NCBI RefSeq assembly: GCF_001422885.1
Contig: NZ_LMMZ01000005.1
Coordinates: forward strand, 124,001 to 188,000
Reading direction: 5' to 3'
Length of the DNA: 64,000 bases
Origin: Methylobacterium sp. Leaf104
GTDB lineage: Bacteria; Pseudomonadota; Alphaproteobacteria; Rhizobiales; Beijerinckiaceae
The notes beneath the pieces are model-generated. The model made no database searches. It had not been told where the DNA came from and saw nothing but the letters and a program-made list of their open reading frames with translations. The stretch's first letter is position 1, and each line of letters starts with the position of its first letter. A program made the position numbers and the translations under genes. Below, piece after piece: positions 23,501 through 32,344 of this stretch.

Positions 23501-25522
23501 TCACTCGCCGCGCGGACGGGCCATTTCCTGCGGGAAGGGGCGCACGAGGCGATCCAGGAAGTCGAATTGCCGGCCCTGGATGACGCTCCACCGAAGGTGG
23601 ACCTGATCACGATAGAGCGGTCGCATCGCGGCGGTCGCCGCCGGGCAGACGTCGCCCTCACACATCCACGGTGCCGGGTCGAGCACCTCCGCACCGATCT
23701 CCTGCGCCACGGCTCTCAGCCGATCGTGGATGGGCTGGCTGAGTCGCCGGAAAGCTCCCAGATCGATGGATTGCACGTCCGTCGTATCCTGGCCCAGGTA
23801 CAGGCGCTTGGCCAATTCCTGAGGAACGTCGACGCTACTGAACGGATAGGTGAGGAGGATGACGACCTCCGCCCCGGATCGCCGCACCCGCTCCAGCCGC
23901 TCTTTCAGGCGCCCCATCGACGCATCGAGCTGACCGGGCAGGGTCTCCGCCGTCCAATCCGCGCAGCGGTTTCCCTCGACGAAGCAGACGGTCTCTCCCG
24001 GGCGGAAATAGCCCGACCACAGGGAGGTGACGACCACGCGCCGATACGCCCCCATCTCCGCCAGGGACAGGGCATGATCGAGGAAGGTTCCGCACACCTC
24101 CCCCGGCCCGCGGCGCTTGGCGCCGGGCAGGATCGGACAACCGCCCTGAGTCACGAAGGTCAGGTTCGGGCGGGCGATTCCCGCGCGCCCAGCCCAACGG
24201 CCATAGATCGCTTCGGCGATCGAGTCGCCGAGGAAGAGGATGTCACCCCGCGTCCCGCCCGGCTGCTGGCAGCCCCGCAGCACCCGATCCTGCTCCAGCC
24301 GCTCGCAATGTGCGGGGAATGCCCAGTCCGAACTGGCCACGGCGAGATCCGCGAAGACCGCGACGCGGTCCGGCCGACGCTCCTGAAGACCCTGGTTGCG
24401 GACGGCGTAGCCTGACAAACCGGCAACCGCCCCGATCATGACGATCAGACCGAGGCGACCGCTGCCCTGCCAGGACATGTCGGAGAACCGCGTCCGTTGC
24501 ACGAACCGGCCCATCAGGACCATCAGGGCGAGGAGACCGATTGCCGCGACGGGCGGGACCGGCAGCGAGAAGTAATGGATCGCGACCGCGATGGGCCAGT
24601 GCCACAGGTAGATCGCGTAGGACCAGTCTCCGAGAAGCTGGGCGGCCGGAAACGCGACCAGCTGCGAAGATGACCGGTTCGCCAGCAGGAACAGGCAGGT
24701 CGCCGCCACGGGCAGCGTGGCCCGATAGGAGGGCCAGGGCATGAAGGCATCGAAGCCGACGATGCAGAACAGCAGGACGGCGAGGCTCGCGACTTGGAGC
24801 GCCCGCGATGTCCCCTCGCGCGACCAGACGACCGGGTGCAGCGCGACGAGACCGCCGGCGAGCATTTCCCAGGCACGGGTCGGCAAGAGGTAGAAGGCCG
24901 CCGATTGGTAGGCCAACGGCGTCACGATGCACAGGGCCAGCGACACTCCGCAACCAAGCCAGATCAACATCCGCAACAGGCGCAGGCTCGGTGCGACTTT
25001 CCATGCGGCCGCGAGAACCACCGGGTAGAGGATGTAGAACTGCCACTCGACCGAAAGCGACCACGTGTGCAGCAGCCATTTCAGATCGCTCTGCCGATCG
25101 AAGTACCCGGCTTCCTGGTAGTATTGGACGTTGGAGTAGAAGCCGAGCGAGCCGATGATATGTCGGCACAATTGCTTGAGCGCGAGCGGATCGAGGAGGA
25201 CGATCCCGAATACGAGCAAGGCCACGCACAGGCCGAACAGTGCCGGTACGATACGATCGAAGCGCGCCGCGTAAAACCGCAGGAATCCGAACCGGTGCTC
25301 CTGCAGGCGTCCGACGATGATCCGCGTCATCAGGAAGCCGGAGATCACGAAGAAGATGTCGACCCCGACATATCCTCCCGCAAATCCAAAAACTTTATAA
25401 TGAAACAATACGACAGCAACGACGGCGGTCGCACGGATGAAGTTGATGTCTTTACGAAAACTGGGAACTTTCACGCCCGAAGCGGCTATGCGACCACCAT
25501 CGAAGGCCTGTTTATCGATCAA
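23501..25522 (-). CDS. Acyltransferase-3/SGNH fusion (OafA-type O-acyltransferase)
   Basis: 673 residues. The N-terminal half (about 25-375) is an acyltransferase-3 membrane domain: FIRATAVVAVVLFHYKV with Arg30 and the essential-type His41, GYVGVDIFFVISGFLM, and about ten helices. A linker leads to a periplasmic SGNH esterase-like domain (about 415-673) with ILFLGDSIAEAIYG holding the GDS serine. Such proteins move acetyl groups from the cytoplasm onto surface glycans or LPS. Its composition is AT-richer towards the N-terminus and the upstream spacer is strikingly AT-rich, which hints at horizontal gain. A possible target is the exopolysaccharide made by the 31-42 kb cluster, but that is inference. 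Confidence 0.9.
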   Translation of the reverse strand: MIDKQAFDGGRIAASGVKVPSFRKDINFIRATAVVAVVLFHYKVFGFAGGYVGVDIFFVISGFLMTRIIVGRLQEHRFGFLRFYAARFDRIVPALFGLCVALLVFGIVLLDPLALKQLCRHIIGSLGFYSNVQYYQEAGYFDRQSDLKWLLHTWSLSVEWQFYILYPVVLAAAWKVAPSLRLLRMLIWLGCGVSLALCIVTPLAYQSAAFYLLPTRAWEMLAGGLVALHPVVWSREGTSRALQVASLAVLLFCIVGFDAFMPWPSYRATLPVAATCLFLLANRSSSQLVAFPAAQLLGDWSYAIYLWHWPIAVAIHYFSLPVPPVAAIGLLALMVLMGRFVQRTRFSDMSWQGSGRLGLIVMIGAVAGLSGYAVRNQGLQERRPDRVAVFADLAVASSDWAFPAHCERLEQDRVLRGCQQPGGTRGDILFLGDSIAEAIYGRWAGRAGIARPNLTFVTQGGCPILPGAKRRGPGEVCGTFLDHALSLAEMGAYRRVVVTSLWSGYFRPGETVCFVEGNRCADWTAETLPGQLDASMGRLKERLERVRRSGAEVVILLTYPFSSVDVPQELAKRLYLGQDTTDVQSIDLGAFRRLSQPIHDRLRAVAQEIGAEVLDPAPWMCEGDVCPAATAAMRPLYRDQVHLRWSVIQGRQFDFLDRLVRPFPQEMARPRGE

Positions 25523-25972
25523 ATGTCCGTCGCCCTAAGCAAATTTTATCGATAAATCCTTTCTTCAAAATCATAGAATGCCATGTCAATCACATTTGGT
25601 AATTTTCAAAACCCACGAATACATTCACATATCAAATGATTATATCTATTGTTACTATTACGCAATAAATTTGCGGGTCGCATTCAGTGTTCCAACGACA
25701 CGGAAAGGTTTCTTTCTTTGCAAGAAACGAAAGATCCTTTTCGTCCGTCCTTTTCTGACTTCTGACAGGGTAGGTCCGGGTCTCTGCCTTGAAAACGAGC
25801 GCCGACGATCGGTGCGCTTCGAGGGACATCGATGCCCGTGCCCGCCGCATCGAACCGCTTCGCTCGGTCGCACGCGTGCGGAAGCCCGGCTCCCCCGGAG
25901 CGAGGTCGATCGAGGTCCGCGCGCACCTTCCGAGATCGGAAGGCTTGCCCGAAGGCCTCGGAGCGCGCGGTC
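25523..25972. other. AT-rich intergenic region
   Basis: 450 bp, of which 25540-25790 is strongly AT-rich in a GC-rich genome. It includes a 7-bp inverted repeat at 25708-25728 (GTTTCTT/AAGAAAC, 7-nt loop). It must hold the promoter of the acyltransferase gene on the minus strand. The right third is GC-rich. No gene found; short frames here have no ribosome site or domain. Confidence 0.6.
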
Positions 25973-26542
25973 CTAAAGGGTCGGCACGGCCGGTTCGCCG
26001 CGCTCGGCGGTGGCGGCCCGCGCGGCCTGGAGGAGGTCCTCGGCCAGGCTCGTGTCATCCACCGCCCGGGCCAGGATGACGGCGCCGACGAGCGTCGCGA
26101 GCTTGGCCAGGGCCCGCTGCCGGCGCCGCTCCTTCGCGCCCTGGGGGGAGAGTTCGGTCAGGAGGGTGAGGAGGTTGCGGACACCCTGGGTGAAGCGCCC
26201 GCGCAGGAGGCTGTCCGCCGGCTCGCGCGCGACGTCGTTCGCCAGCGCGGCGAGGGGACAGCCCATGCCGGGCGCCTGGACGTGCCCGAGGGACAGGTAG
26301 TTGCCGATCAGAGCGTCCACCGTTCCGCGCCTCTCCTCACCCAGGGCGGCGTCGAACGCCTCGATCGCGAGGGCATCCTTGCTGGCGAACTGGCCGTAGA
26401 ATCCGCCATGGGTCAGCCCGGCCGAGGCCATGATGTCGGCCACCCCGACCCCGTTCAGGCCGCGCTCCCGGAACAGGGCCGCGGCGACCTCGACGACCCG
26501 TTGGCGGTTGAGCCGGGCCTGCTCCTGCGAAACTCTCGGCAT
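25973..26542 (-). CDS. TetR-family repressor of the RND operon
   Basis: 189 residues. The TetR helix-turn-helix spans about 12-58 (RQRVVEVAAALFRERGLNGVGVADIMASAGLTHGGFYGQFASKDALAIEAFDAAL). The C-terminal ligand domain contains GCPLAALANDVAREP, typical of a TetR subgroup (AcrR/NemR-like) that answers to electrophiles or drugs through a Cys. Here Cys95 or so in GMGCPL is conserved. It is the third gene after the adaptor and permease on the minus strand, 76 nt behind the permease, and a palindromic operator overlaps the promoter of the operon, so it most likely represses this pump. Confidence 0.9.
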   Translation of the reverse strand: MPRVSQEQARLNRQRVVEVAAALFRERGLNGVGVADIMASAGLTHGGFYGQFASKDALAIEAFDAALGEERRGTVDALIGNYLSLGHVQAPGMGCPLAALANDVAREPADSLLRGRFTQGVRNLLTLLTELSPQGAKERRRQRALAKLATLVGAVILARAVDDTSLAEDLLQAARAATAERGEPAVPTL

Positions 26543-26618
26543 CGTGGCCCTCCTGCCGCCTGAGCAGCCTTATATAGATGCGGACCGTCATCAAAACAGA
26601 TCCGACCCGGCATCGCCG

Positions 26619-29600
26619 TCAGGTTCCGCTCGCGTGCGGCGTCGCCGCGACCCCGACCGCGCCCTCCGGGCCGCGGGAGGCCCGCCCGACGCGGAACCAG
26701 AGGGCGTAGAGGGCGGGCAGGAACAGCAGGGTCAGGAGCGTGCCGACGCCGACGCCGCCGATCAGCACGTAGGCCAGCGCCCCCCAGAACACCGAGTGGG
26801 TGAGGGGAATGAAGGCCAGCATGGCGGCGGCCGCCGTCAGGATCACGGGGCGCGCCCGACGCACGGTGGATTCCACGATGGCGTCGTAATCGCCCAGACC
26901 CGCCGTCTGGTCGTGGTGGATCTGGTCCACCAGGATCAGGGTGTTGCGCATCAGGATGCCCGACAGGGCGATCAGCCCGAGGATCGCGTTGAAGCCGAAG
27001 GGCTGATGGAAGAGCAGCAGGGTCGGTGCGGCACCCACGAGGCCCAGCGGCGCGGTGGCGAAGACCATGAACATGGTGGCGAACGAGCGCACCTGGATCA
27101 TGATCACCGTCAGCGTCACGATCAGCATGATCGGAAACACCGCCACCAGGGACATCATCGCCTTCTCGCTCTCCTCCACCGCGCCCGCCGTGTCGATGCG
27201 GTAACCCGGCGGAAGCTTGGCCTTGATCGGCGCCAGCAGCGGGAAGACCTGGGCGTGGATGTCGGGCGGCTGGCGGCCGTCGAGCACGTCGCCCTGAACG
27301 CGGATGTAGGTCTCCCGGTTGTAGCGCTTGAGCACCGCGTCCTCGGTGCGGCTCTCCAGGCGTGCCACCTGCGAGACCGGCACCTGGCGCCCGTCCTTCG
27401 TCGTCAGCGTCAGGTCGCCGATCTCGCCGAGCGAGCGCCGCTCGGGGCCCGGGCTGTGCAGGACGACGTCGACCGAGCGCAGGTTCTCGCGCACCTGGGT
27501 GGCGGGCGTGCCGTTGAGGTAGGCCTGCAGCTGCTGGCCGGCCTCCTTCGGGGTCAGCCCGATCAGGCGCAGGCGCTCTTGGTCGAAGGCGAGGTGCAGG
27601 CTCGGGGTCCTGTCGCCCCAGTCCAGGTGGACGAGGCGCATGTTGGGATTGGCCGCCATGACCTCCCGGACTTCGGCGGCGATGCCGCGGATGACGTCGA
27701 GATCGGGTCCCACCACCCGGAAGGCGACCGGGAAACGGATCGGCGGGCCGAACACGATCTGGAGCACGCGCACGCGGGCTTCCGGAAAGCGGCCGTCCTC
27801 GACGAGCTTGCGCACCTTGCCCCGCAAGGCGTCGCGGGCCGGGGCATCGGCGGTCTGCACCACGATCTGCGCGAAGGCCGGATCGGGCAACTCGGGGTCG
27901 AAGGAGAGCACGAAGCGGGGCATGCCCTGGCCGATGTAGCTCGTGATCTCCCCGGCCTCGGGCAGATCGCGGACGGCCGCCTCGATCCGCTTGACGCTGG
28001 CCTCCGTGGTGGCGAAGGCCGAGCCCGCCGGCAAGGTCACCTCGACGATGAGCTCCGGACGCTCGGAATTGGGGAAGAACTGCTGCTCGACACGGCCCAT
28101 CGCCACCACGGCCAGCGCGAACAGCCCCACGGTGATGCCGGCGGCCAGCCACTTGTGGTCGACGGACATCCGCACGACGCGGCGCAGGCGCTCGTAGTTC
28201 TTCGTGGCGTAGATCGCCTCGTGCCCGCCCTCCACCTTCTTGATGTTCGGCAGGAGCTTGACGCCGAGATAGGGCGTGAAGGTCACGGCCACGATCCAGG
28301 AGATGATCAGCGAGAAGGCCACCACCCAGAAGATGTTGCCAGCGTACTCGCCCGCCGTGGAGGCGGCGAAGCCCACCGGCAGGAAGCCCGCGATGGTCAC
28401 CAGGGTGCCGGTGAGCATCGGCGCGGCCGTGGCGCTCCAGGCATAGGTCGCCGCCTCGATGCGGTCGGCGCCTTCCTCCATGCGCACCACCATCATCTCG
28501 ATGGCGATGATGGCGTCGTCGACGAGGAGTCCGAGCGAGATGATCAGGGCGCCCAGCGTGATGCGGTCGAAGTCGCGCCCCGTGACCATCATCACCACGA
28601 ACACCGCCGACAGGGTGAGCGGCACGGCCAGCGCCACCACGATGCCGACCCGGAAGCCGAGCGCCACCAGGGAGACGAAGATCACCACGCCGAGTGCGGT
28701 GAAGAACTTGACCATGAACTCGTGAATGGCGTCGTCGATGACCCTGGCCTGGTCCGTGATCTTGGTGAAGCCGATGCCGACCGGCGTCTCGTGATGGATC
28801 GCCACCTCCTCGGCGTTGAGCGCCTCGCCGAGCTTCAGGCCGTTGAAGCCGGGCTTCATCACGAGGCCGAGCATCAGGCCCGGCTCGCCGTCGTTGCGGA
28901 TCGCGAAGGTCCTGGGGTCCTCGTAGCCGCGCTTGACCTCGGCGATGTCGCCGAGCTTCAGGCTGCGGTCGCCGGCGGCCACGGGCAGGTCGCGGATGGC
29001 GTCGAGCCCGTCGATGGCCCCGTCGAGGCGCAGGTACACGCGCGGGCCCGCCGCCTCGACGAAGCCGGCCGGGGTCACGTCGTTCTGGTTGGCCAAAGCG
29101 GCGAGGAGCTGCTGGCCGGTGATGCCGAGGGTGGCGAGGCGCTGATAGGAGATCTCGACGAAGATCTTCTGGGCCTGCTCGCCCAGGATGTTGATCTTCT
29201 CGACACCCGGCACCCGCAGCAGGCGCTGGCGTAGGTCCTCGGCGCGCAGCACGAGCTGGCGATGCGGCAGATCCTTGGCCTGTACGGCGTAGAGGGCGAA
29301 GTAGATGTCCGAGAACTCGTCGTTGAAGAGCGGCCCCAGCACCCCGCGCGGCAGGCTGGAGGCCTGGTCGGAGAGCTTCTTGCGGGTCTGGTAGAACTCC
29401 GACTGGAGCTTGGCCGGGGGCATCGAATCCTTGAAGATGACTTTGGTCACCATCAGGCCGGGGCGCACCGTGGTCTCGGCGCGGTCGTAGTAGACGAGTT
29501 CCTGCAGACGCTTCTCCAGGGGATCGGCGACCTGTCGCTGCATCTCCTCGGCGGTGGCGCCGGGCCAGGCGGCCGAGACGGTCATGACCTTGACGGTGAA

Positions 29601-29726
29601 GGCCGGGTCCTCCGCCCGCCCGAGCTTCTCGAAGGCGAAGAAACCCGCGCCCGTCAGCGCGATCAGCAGGAACAGCGTGACGGCCCGCTCGCGGACGGCC
29701 AGGGCCGAGAGATTGAAGCCGCTCAT
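26619..29726 (-). CDS. RND efflux permease (second system)
   Basis: 1035 residues starting with FNLSALAVRERAVTLFLLIALTGAGFFAFEKL. It has the twelve-helix RND layout, with LGLLVDDAIIAIEMMVVRMEEG (helix 4 acidic pair of the proton path), the porter loops, and LSGILMRNTLILVDQI in the second half. Sequence blocks such as GRAEDPAFTVKVM and LPRGVLGPLFNDEFSD place it in a group distinct from the HAE1 pump at 16-19 kb. ATG overlaps the adaptor TGA in ATGA, so the two are translationally coupled. Confidence 0.92.
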   Translation of the reverse strand: MSGFNLSALAVRERAVTLFLLIALTGAGFFAFEKLGRAEDPAFTVKVMTVSAAWPGATAEEMQRQVADPLEKRLQELVYYDRAETTVRPGLMVTKVIFKDSMPPAKLQSEFYQTRKKLSDQASSLPRGVLGPLFNDEFSDIYFALYAVQAKDLPHRQLVLRAEDLRQRLLRVPGVEKINILGEQAQKIFVEISYQRLATLGITGQQLLAALANQNDVTPAGFVEAAGPRVYLRLDGAIDGLDAIRDLPVAAGDRSLKLGDIAEVKRGYEDPRTFAIRNDGEPGLMLGLVMKPGFNGLKLGEALNAEEVAIHHETPVGIGFTKITDQARVIDDAIHEFMVKFFTALGVVIFVSLVALGFRVGIVVALAVPLTLSAVFVVMMVTGRDFDRITLGALIISLGLLVDDAIIAIEMMVVRMEEGADRIEAATYAWSATAAPMLTGTLVTIAGFLPVGFAASTAGEYAGNIFWVVAFSLIISWIVAVTFTPYLGVKLLPNIKKVEGGHEAIYATKNYERLRRVVRMSVDHKWLAAGITVGLFALAVVAMGRVEQQFFPNSERPELIVEVTLPAGSAFATTEASVKRIEAAVRDLPEAGEITSYIGQGMPRFVLSFDPELPDPAFAQIVVQTADAPARDALRGKVRKLVEDGRFPEARVRVLQIVFGPPIRFPVAFRVVGPDLDVIRGIAAEVREVMAANPNMRLVHLDWGDRTPSLHLAFDQERLRLIGLTPKEAGQQLQAYLNGTPATQVRENLRSVDVVLHSPGPERRSLGEIGDLTLTTKDGRQVPVSQVARLESRTEDAVLKRYNRETYIRVQGDVLDGRQPPDIHAQVFPLLAPIKAKLPPGYRIDTAGAVEESEKAMMSLVAVFPIMLIVTLTVIMIQVRSFATMFMVFATAPLGLVGAAPTLLLFHQPFGFNAILGLIALSGILMRNTLILVDQIHHDQTAGLGDYDAIVESTVRRARPVILTAAAAMLAFIPLTHSVFWGALAYVLIGGVGVGTLLTLLFLPALYALWFRVGRASRGPEGAVGVAATPHASGT

Positions 29727-30808
29727 CGCACCACCCCCGTCATGCTGGTGGGCGCCCGGCGCACCTTCTGATCGGCCTTGAGGAGATGGGCGCCGAGCGC
29801 CACGATCCGGTCGCCGGGGCTCAGGCCGGCGACGATCTCGGCGCGCTCCTCGCCCATGCGGGCGACCTGCACGGCCTGCGGGCGCACGGTCTCGCTGGCG
29901 GCGTCGTAGCGCCAGACCGCGGTGCCGCGCCCCTGGTCGAAGAGGGCGCCGAGGGGGACCTCCACGCTGGCGGTGCGGGTCGTCGCGCGCTCCTTGAGCT
30001 GCAGGGTGACGGTGGCGCCCAGCGGCGCGGCCTCGCCGCCACCCGAGAGGATGTAGCGCGCGCGGTAGGTGCGCGTGGCCGGATCGGCGGTGGCGGACAA
30101 TTCGCGCAGGCGTGCCGGATAGGTCGCCGCCCCCTCGGCGTAGAGGGTCGCGGACGCCTCGCCCTCGGCGGTGCGGCGGCTGCCCTCGGGCAGGAACACC
30201 TCGGCCTCGCGCGCGCCGTCCCGGGCGAGCTTGACCACGGTCTGGCCGGCCGCGACCACCTGGCCGGGCTCGGAGGGCACCTCCATGACGACGCCGTCGG
30301 CATCGGCCTGGAGCTCGGCATAGCCCGCCTGGTTCTGGATCTGGCTCGCCTGGGCCTCGGCATTGGCGAACTGGGCGATCGCGGCATCGGCCGCGCCCTT
30401 GTTCTGGTCGTAGGTCTGCCGGGAGGTCCAGCCGTCGGCCACGAGCTTGCGGCTGCGCTCCTCGTCGGCCTTGGCCTTGATCATCTGGGCGCGGGCGGCC
30501 TCGACGGAGGCGCGGGCGGCGTTGAGGGCGAGGGTGAAGTCGGTGCGGTCGAGGCGCATCAGGGGCTGGCCGAGACGCACGCGGTCGCCCGGATCGACGA
30601 GGCGCTCGAAGATCTTGCCGCCGACCCGGAAGCCGAGATTGCTCTCGGTACGAGCCCGGATCACGCCGGTGTAGCGCGAGACCGCGCCGGGTCCCGCCGC
30701 GACCTCGGCGACTTGGACGAGGGGCGGCTCCGGCGTCACCGCCGTCTCCGCCGGCGAGCAGGCCGCCAGGGCGAACGCGGCGAATCCGGGCGCGAACCAC
30801 TTCTGCAT
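29723..30808 (-). CDS. RND efflux periplasmic adaptor lipoprotein
   Basis: 361 residues. The N-terminus is a lipoprotein signal with lipobox LAAC, so the mature protein begins at Cys17 and is anchored by lipid. The rest follows the adaptor plan: barrel and first lipoyl half (GGKIFERLVDPGDRVRLGQPLMRLD), a helical hairpin (about 90-160), second lipoyl half (QADADGVVMEVPSEPGQVV), beta-barrel and C-terminal domain. First gene of the adaptor/permease/TetR operon. Confidence 0.92.
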   Translation of the reverse strand: MQKWFAPGFAAFALAACSPAETAVTPEPPLVQVAEVAAGPGAVSRYTGVIRARTESNLGFRVGGKIFERLVDPGDRVRLGQPLMRLDRTDFTLALNAARASVEAARAQMIKAKADEERSRKLVADGWTSRQTYDQNKGAADAAIAQFANAEAQASQIQNQAGYAELQADADGVVMEVPSEPGQVVAAGQTVVKLARDGAREAEVFLPEGSRRTAEGEASATLYAEGAATYPARLRELSATADPATRTYRARYILSGGGEAAPLGATVTLQLKERATTRTASVEVPLGALFDQGRGTAVWRYDAASETVRPQAVQVARMGEERAEIVAGLSPGDRIVALGAHLLKADQKVRRAPTSMTGVVR

Positions 30809-30845
30809 GACCGATACTCCGCAGCCGAACCGCCGCCGCCTTAAA

Positions 30846-30884
30846 ATTATGATCGTAATCTATTTGAACGGAAGCAGGGGTCAA
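30846..30884 (-). promoter_or_regulatory. Promoter with overlapping palindromic operator for the second RND operon
   Basis: On the minus strand TTGACC (30879-30884), 16 nt, TAGATT (30857-30862), about 50 nt before the adaptor start codon. A 14-bp near-palindrome ATTATGATCGTAAT (30846-30859, 12 of 14 symmetric) overlaps the minus-10 element. This is where a TetR repressor would be expected to bind. By eye only. Confidence 0.55.
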
Positions 30885-30976
30885 GGGCCGTCGGATGCCG
30901 CAGGTGCGGATCGACACGCGGGCAGGGGACGAACCGGAGCGCTTCCGTCCGCTGCGCCGTCGCGCGGCCCGCGTTC

Positions 30977-32233
30977 CTACGGGTGCCCGGCCGCTCCTGC
31001 GGGCGCCGGCCGGACCACCAGCGAGGCCAGCACCATCGCCGTGAAGAAGAGGAAGTACTGGTTGACCGAGAGTTCCTCGAACATCATCGAGGGCACCAGG
31101 AACAGGGCGCTGTAGGCGACAAGGGGGCCGACGGCGGCGGGCGCGCGGGCGATGCGCACCAGCGCGGCGAGCAGGAGCAGGGCGGCCGCGACGCCGCTCT
31201 GGAGCGCGAGGGAGATGAAGCCGTTATGCGGCGTCACCAGACCGGTGAGGGCACGGAGTTCCTCGCGCCGGGTCGTCTCCCCGACGCCGAACGGATACTC
31301 GGCCACGAGCTGCAGCGCCGTGAAGCCGGAGATGAAGCGCTCATCGGCATTGCCCGAGACGTTCCCGTCGCCGGCAAAGCGCGCCTCGATCGTCTGCGCC
31401 AGCTTCTGCGGCAGGGGAATCTCGCCCGTCATCGAGAAGGCGATGAGCAGGATGCCGACCACGCCGAGCACGGGCAGCACCACCTGCAGACGGACGTTGC
31501 GGCGCATCAGCACCAGCAGGATCAGCACCGGCATGAACAGGCCGGAACGGTTGTTGGTCAGGGGGAAGCTCGCCAGCAGGGCCACGAAATAGGCGAGGTA
31601 GATCAGGTTCAGGCGATAGCGCAGGCTGAGCAGGAGGGCCGCGACTCCCCCGAGGGCGAAGACATGGCCGGTCTCGTTGCCGGAGGCCCAGAGGCCGCCC
31701 TGCTTGTCCTCGACGAAGAGCTTGAGTTCCTCGTCCAGGCCGTCGGTCGGGACGCCGAGGCCGAAGCGGTCCAGCGGCAGTCCGGAGGACGAGAGCAGCA
31801 GGACGACGAGAGAGCCGCCGAGGCCCGCGAGAAGGCCCCAGCAGAAGGCGTTCTCCAGGCTCCGGTCGCGGAACATCACGAGCAAGATCATCGCCAGGAC
31901 GAAGTAGAGCAGCAGGACGAGGGTCAGGTAGACGTCGCCCGCCTGGATCTCGGCCTTCAGCACCAGCGAGAGGGCGATCAGGATGCCGACGGCGCCCATC
32001 GGCACGGCTTGGCGCAGGCCCTCGGCGATCACCGCGCGCCGCAGGCCGAACCAGGGGATGAGGAGGAAGGGCAGGAGGTCGGACAGGCGCTGGAACGGCA
32101 GCCCGAAGCTCGAGGTGAGCACGTTGAGCTGCAGGGCGACGCCGAACAGGAACACGGCCGCGCGGTCGGCCGCGACCGGTACGGCCCGCGCTCCCGCCCT
32201 GCCCGCCGTGGCCGGCCCCGCTGATCCCGTCAT
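30977..32233 (-). CDS. O-antigen ligase/polymerase-like membrane protein (Wzy type)
   Basis: 418 residues with about ten to eleven hydrophobic helices and one larger periplasmic loop (about 270-325) that ends in LVTPHNGFISLALQSG, the His-Asn motif common to Wzy and WaaL proteins. In an exopolysaccharide cluster with a flippase and a Wzc-type protein, the likely role is polymerising lipid-linked repeat units on the periplasmic side. It is the last gene of the operon, 111 nt after the flippase. Confidence 0.85.
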   Translation of the reverse strand: MTGSAGPATAGRAGARAVPVAADRAAVFLFGVALQLNVLTSSFGLPFQRLSDLLPFLLIPWFGLRRAVIAEGLRQAVPMGAVGILIALSLVLKAEIQAGDVYLTLVLLLYFVLAMILLVMFRDRSLENAFCWGLLAGLGGSLVVLLLSSSGLPLDRFGLGVPTDGLDEELKLFVEDKQGGLWASGNETGHVFALGGVAALLLSLRYRLNLIYLAYFVALLASFPLTNNRSGLFMPVLILLVLMRRNVRLQVVLPVLGVVGILLIAFSMTGEIPLPQKLAQTIEARFAGDGNVSGNADERFISGFTALQLVAEYPFGVGETTRREELRALTGLVTPHNGFISLALQSGVAAALLLLAALVRIARAPAAVGPLVAYSALFLVPSMMFEELSVNQYFLFFTAMVLASLVVRPAPAGAAGHP

Positions 32234-32344
32234 CGTCCCGGACCCTCTCGCCTGTCCGCCACCCGGCCGGGCGCCTGGGCTCCGCCGCGCGCAGTCTCGC
32301 GCGCAAAGGTTTGTGAAGCGTGCAGGCGCCCGGGCACGGGCGGC

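Noticed and set aside
26430..29234. A 934-codon plus-strand frame opposite the second RND permease
   Set aside because: Same antisense effect; no domain, no ribosome site, His/Arg/Gly-rich.
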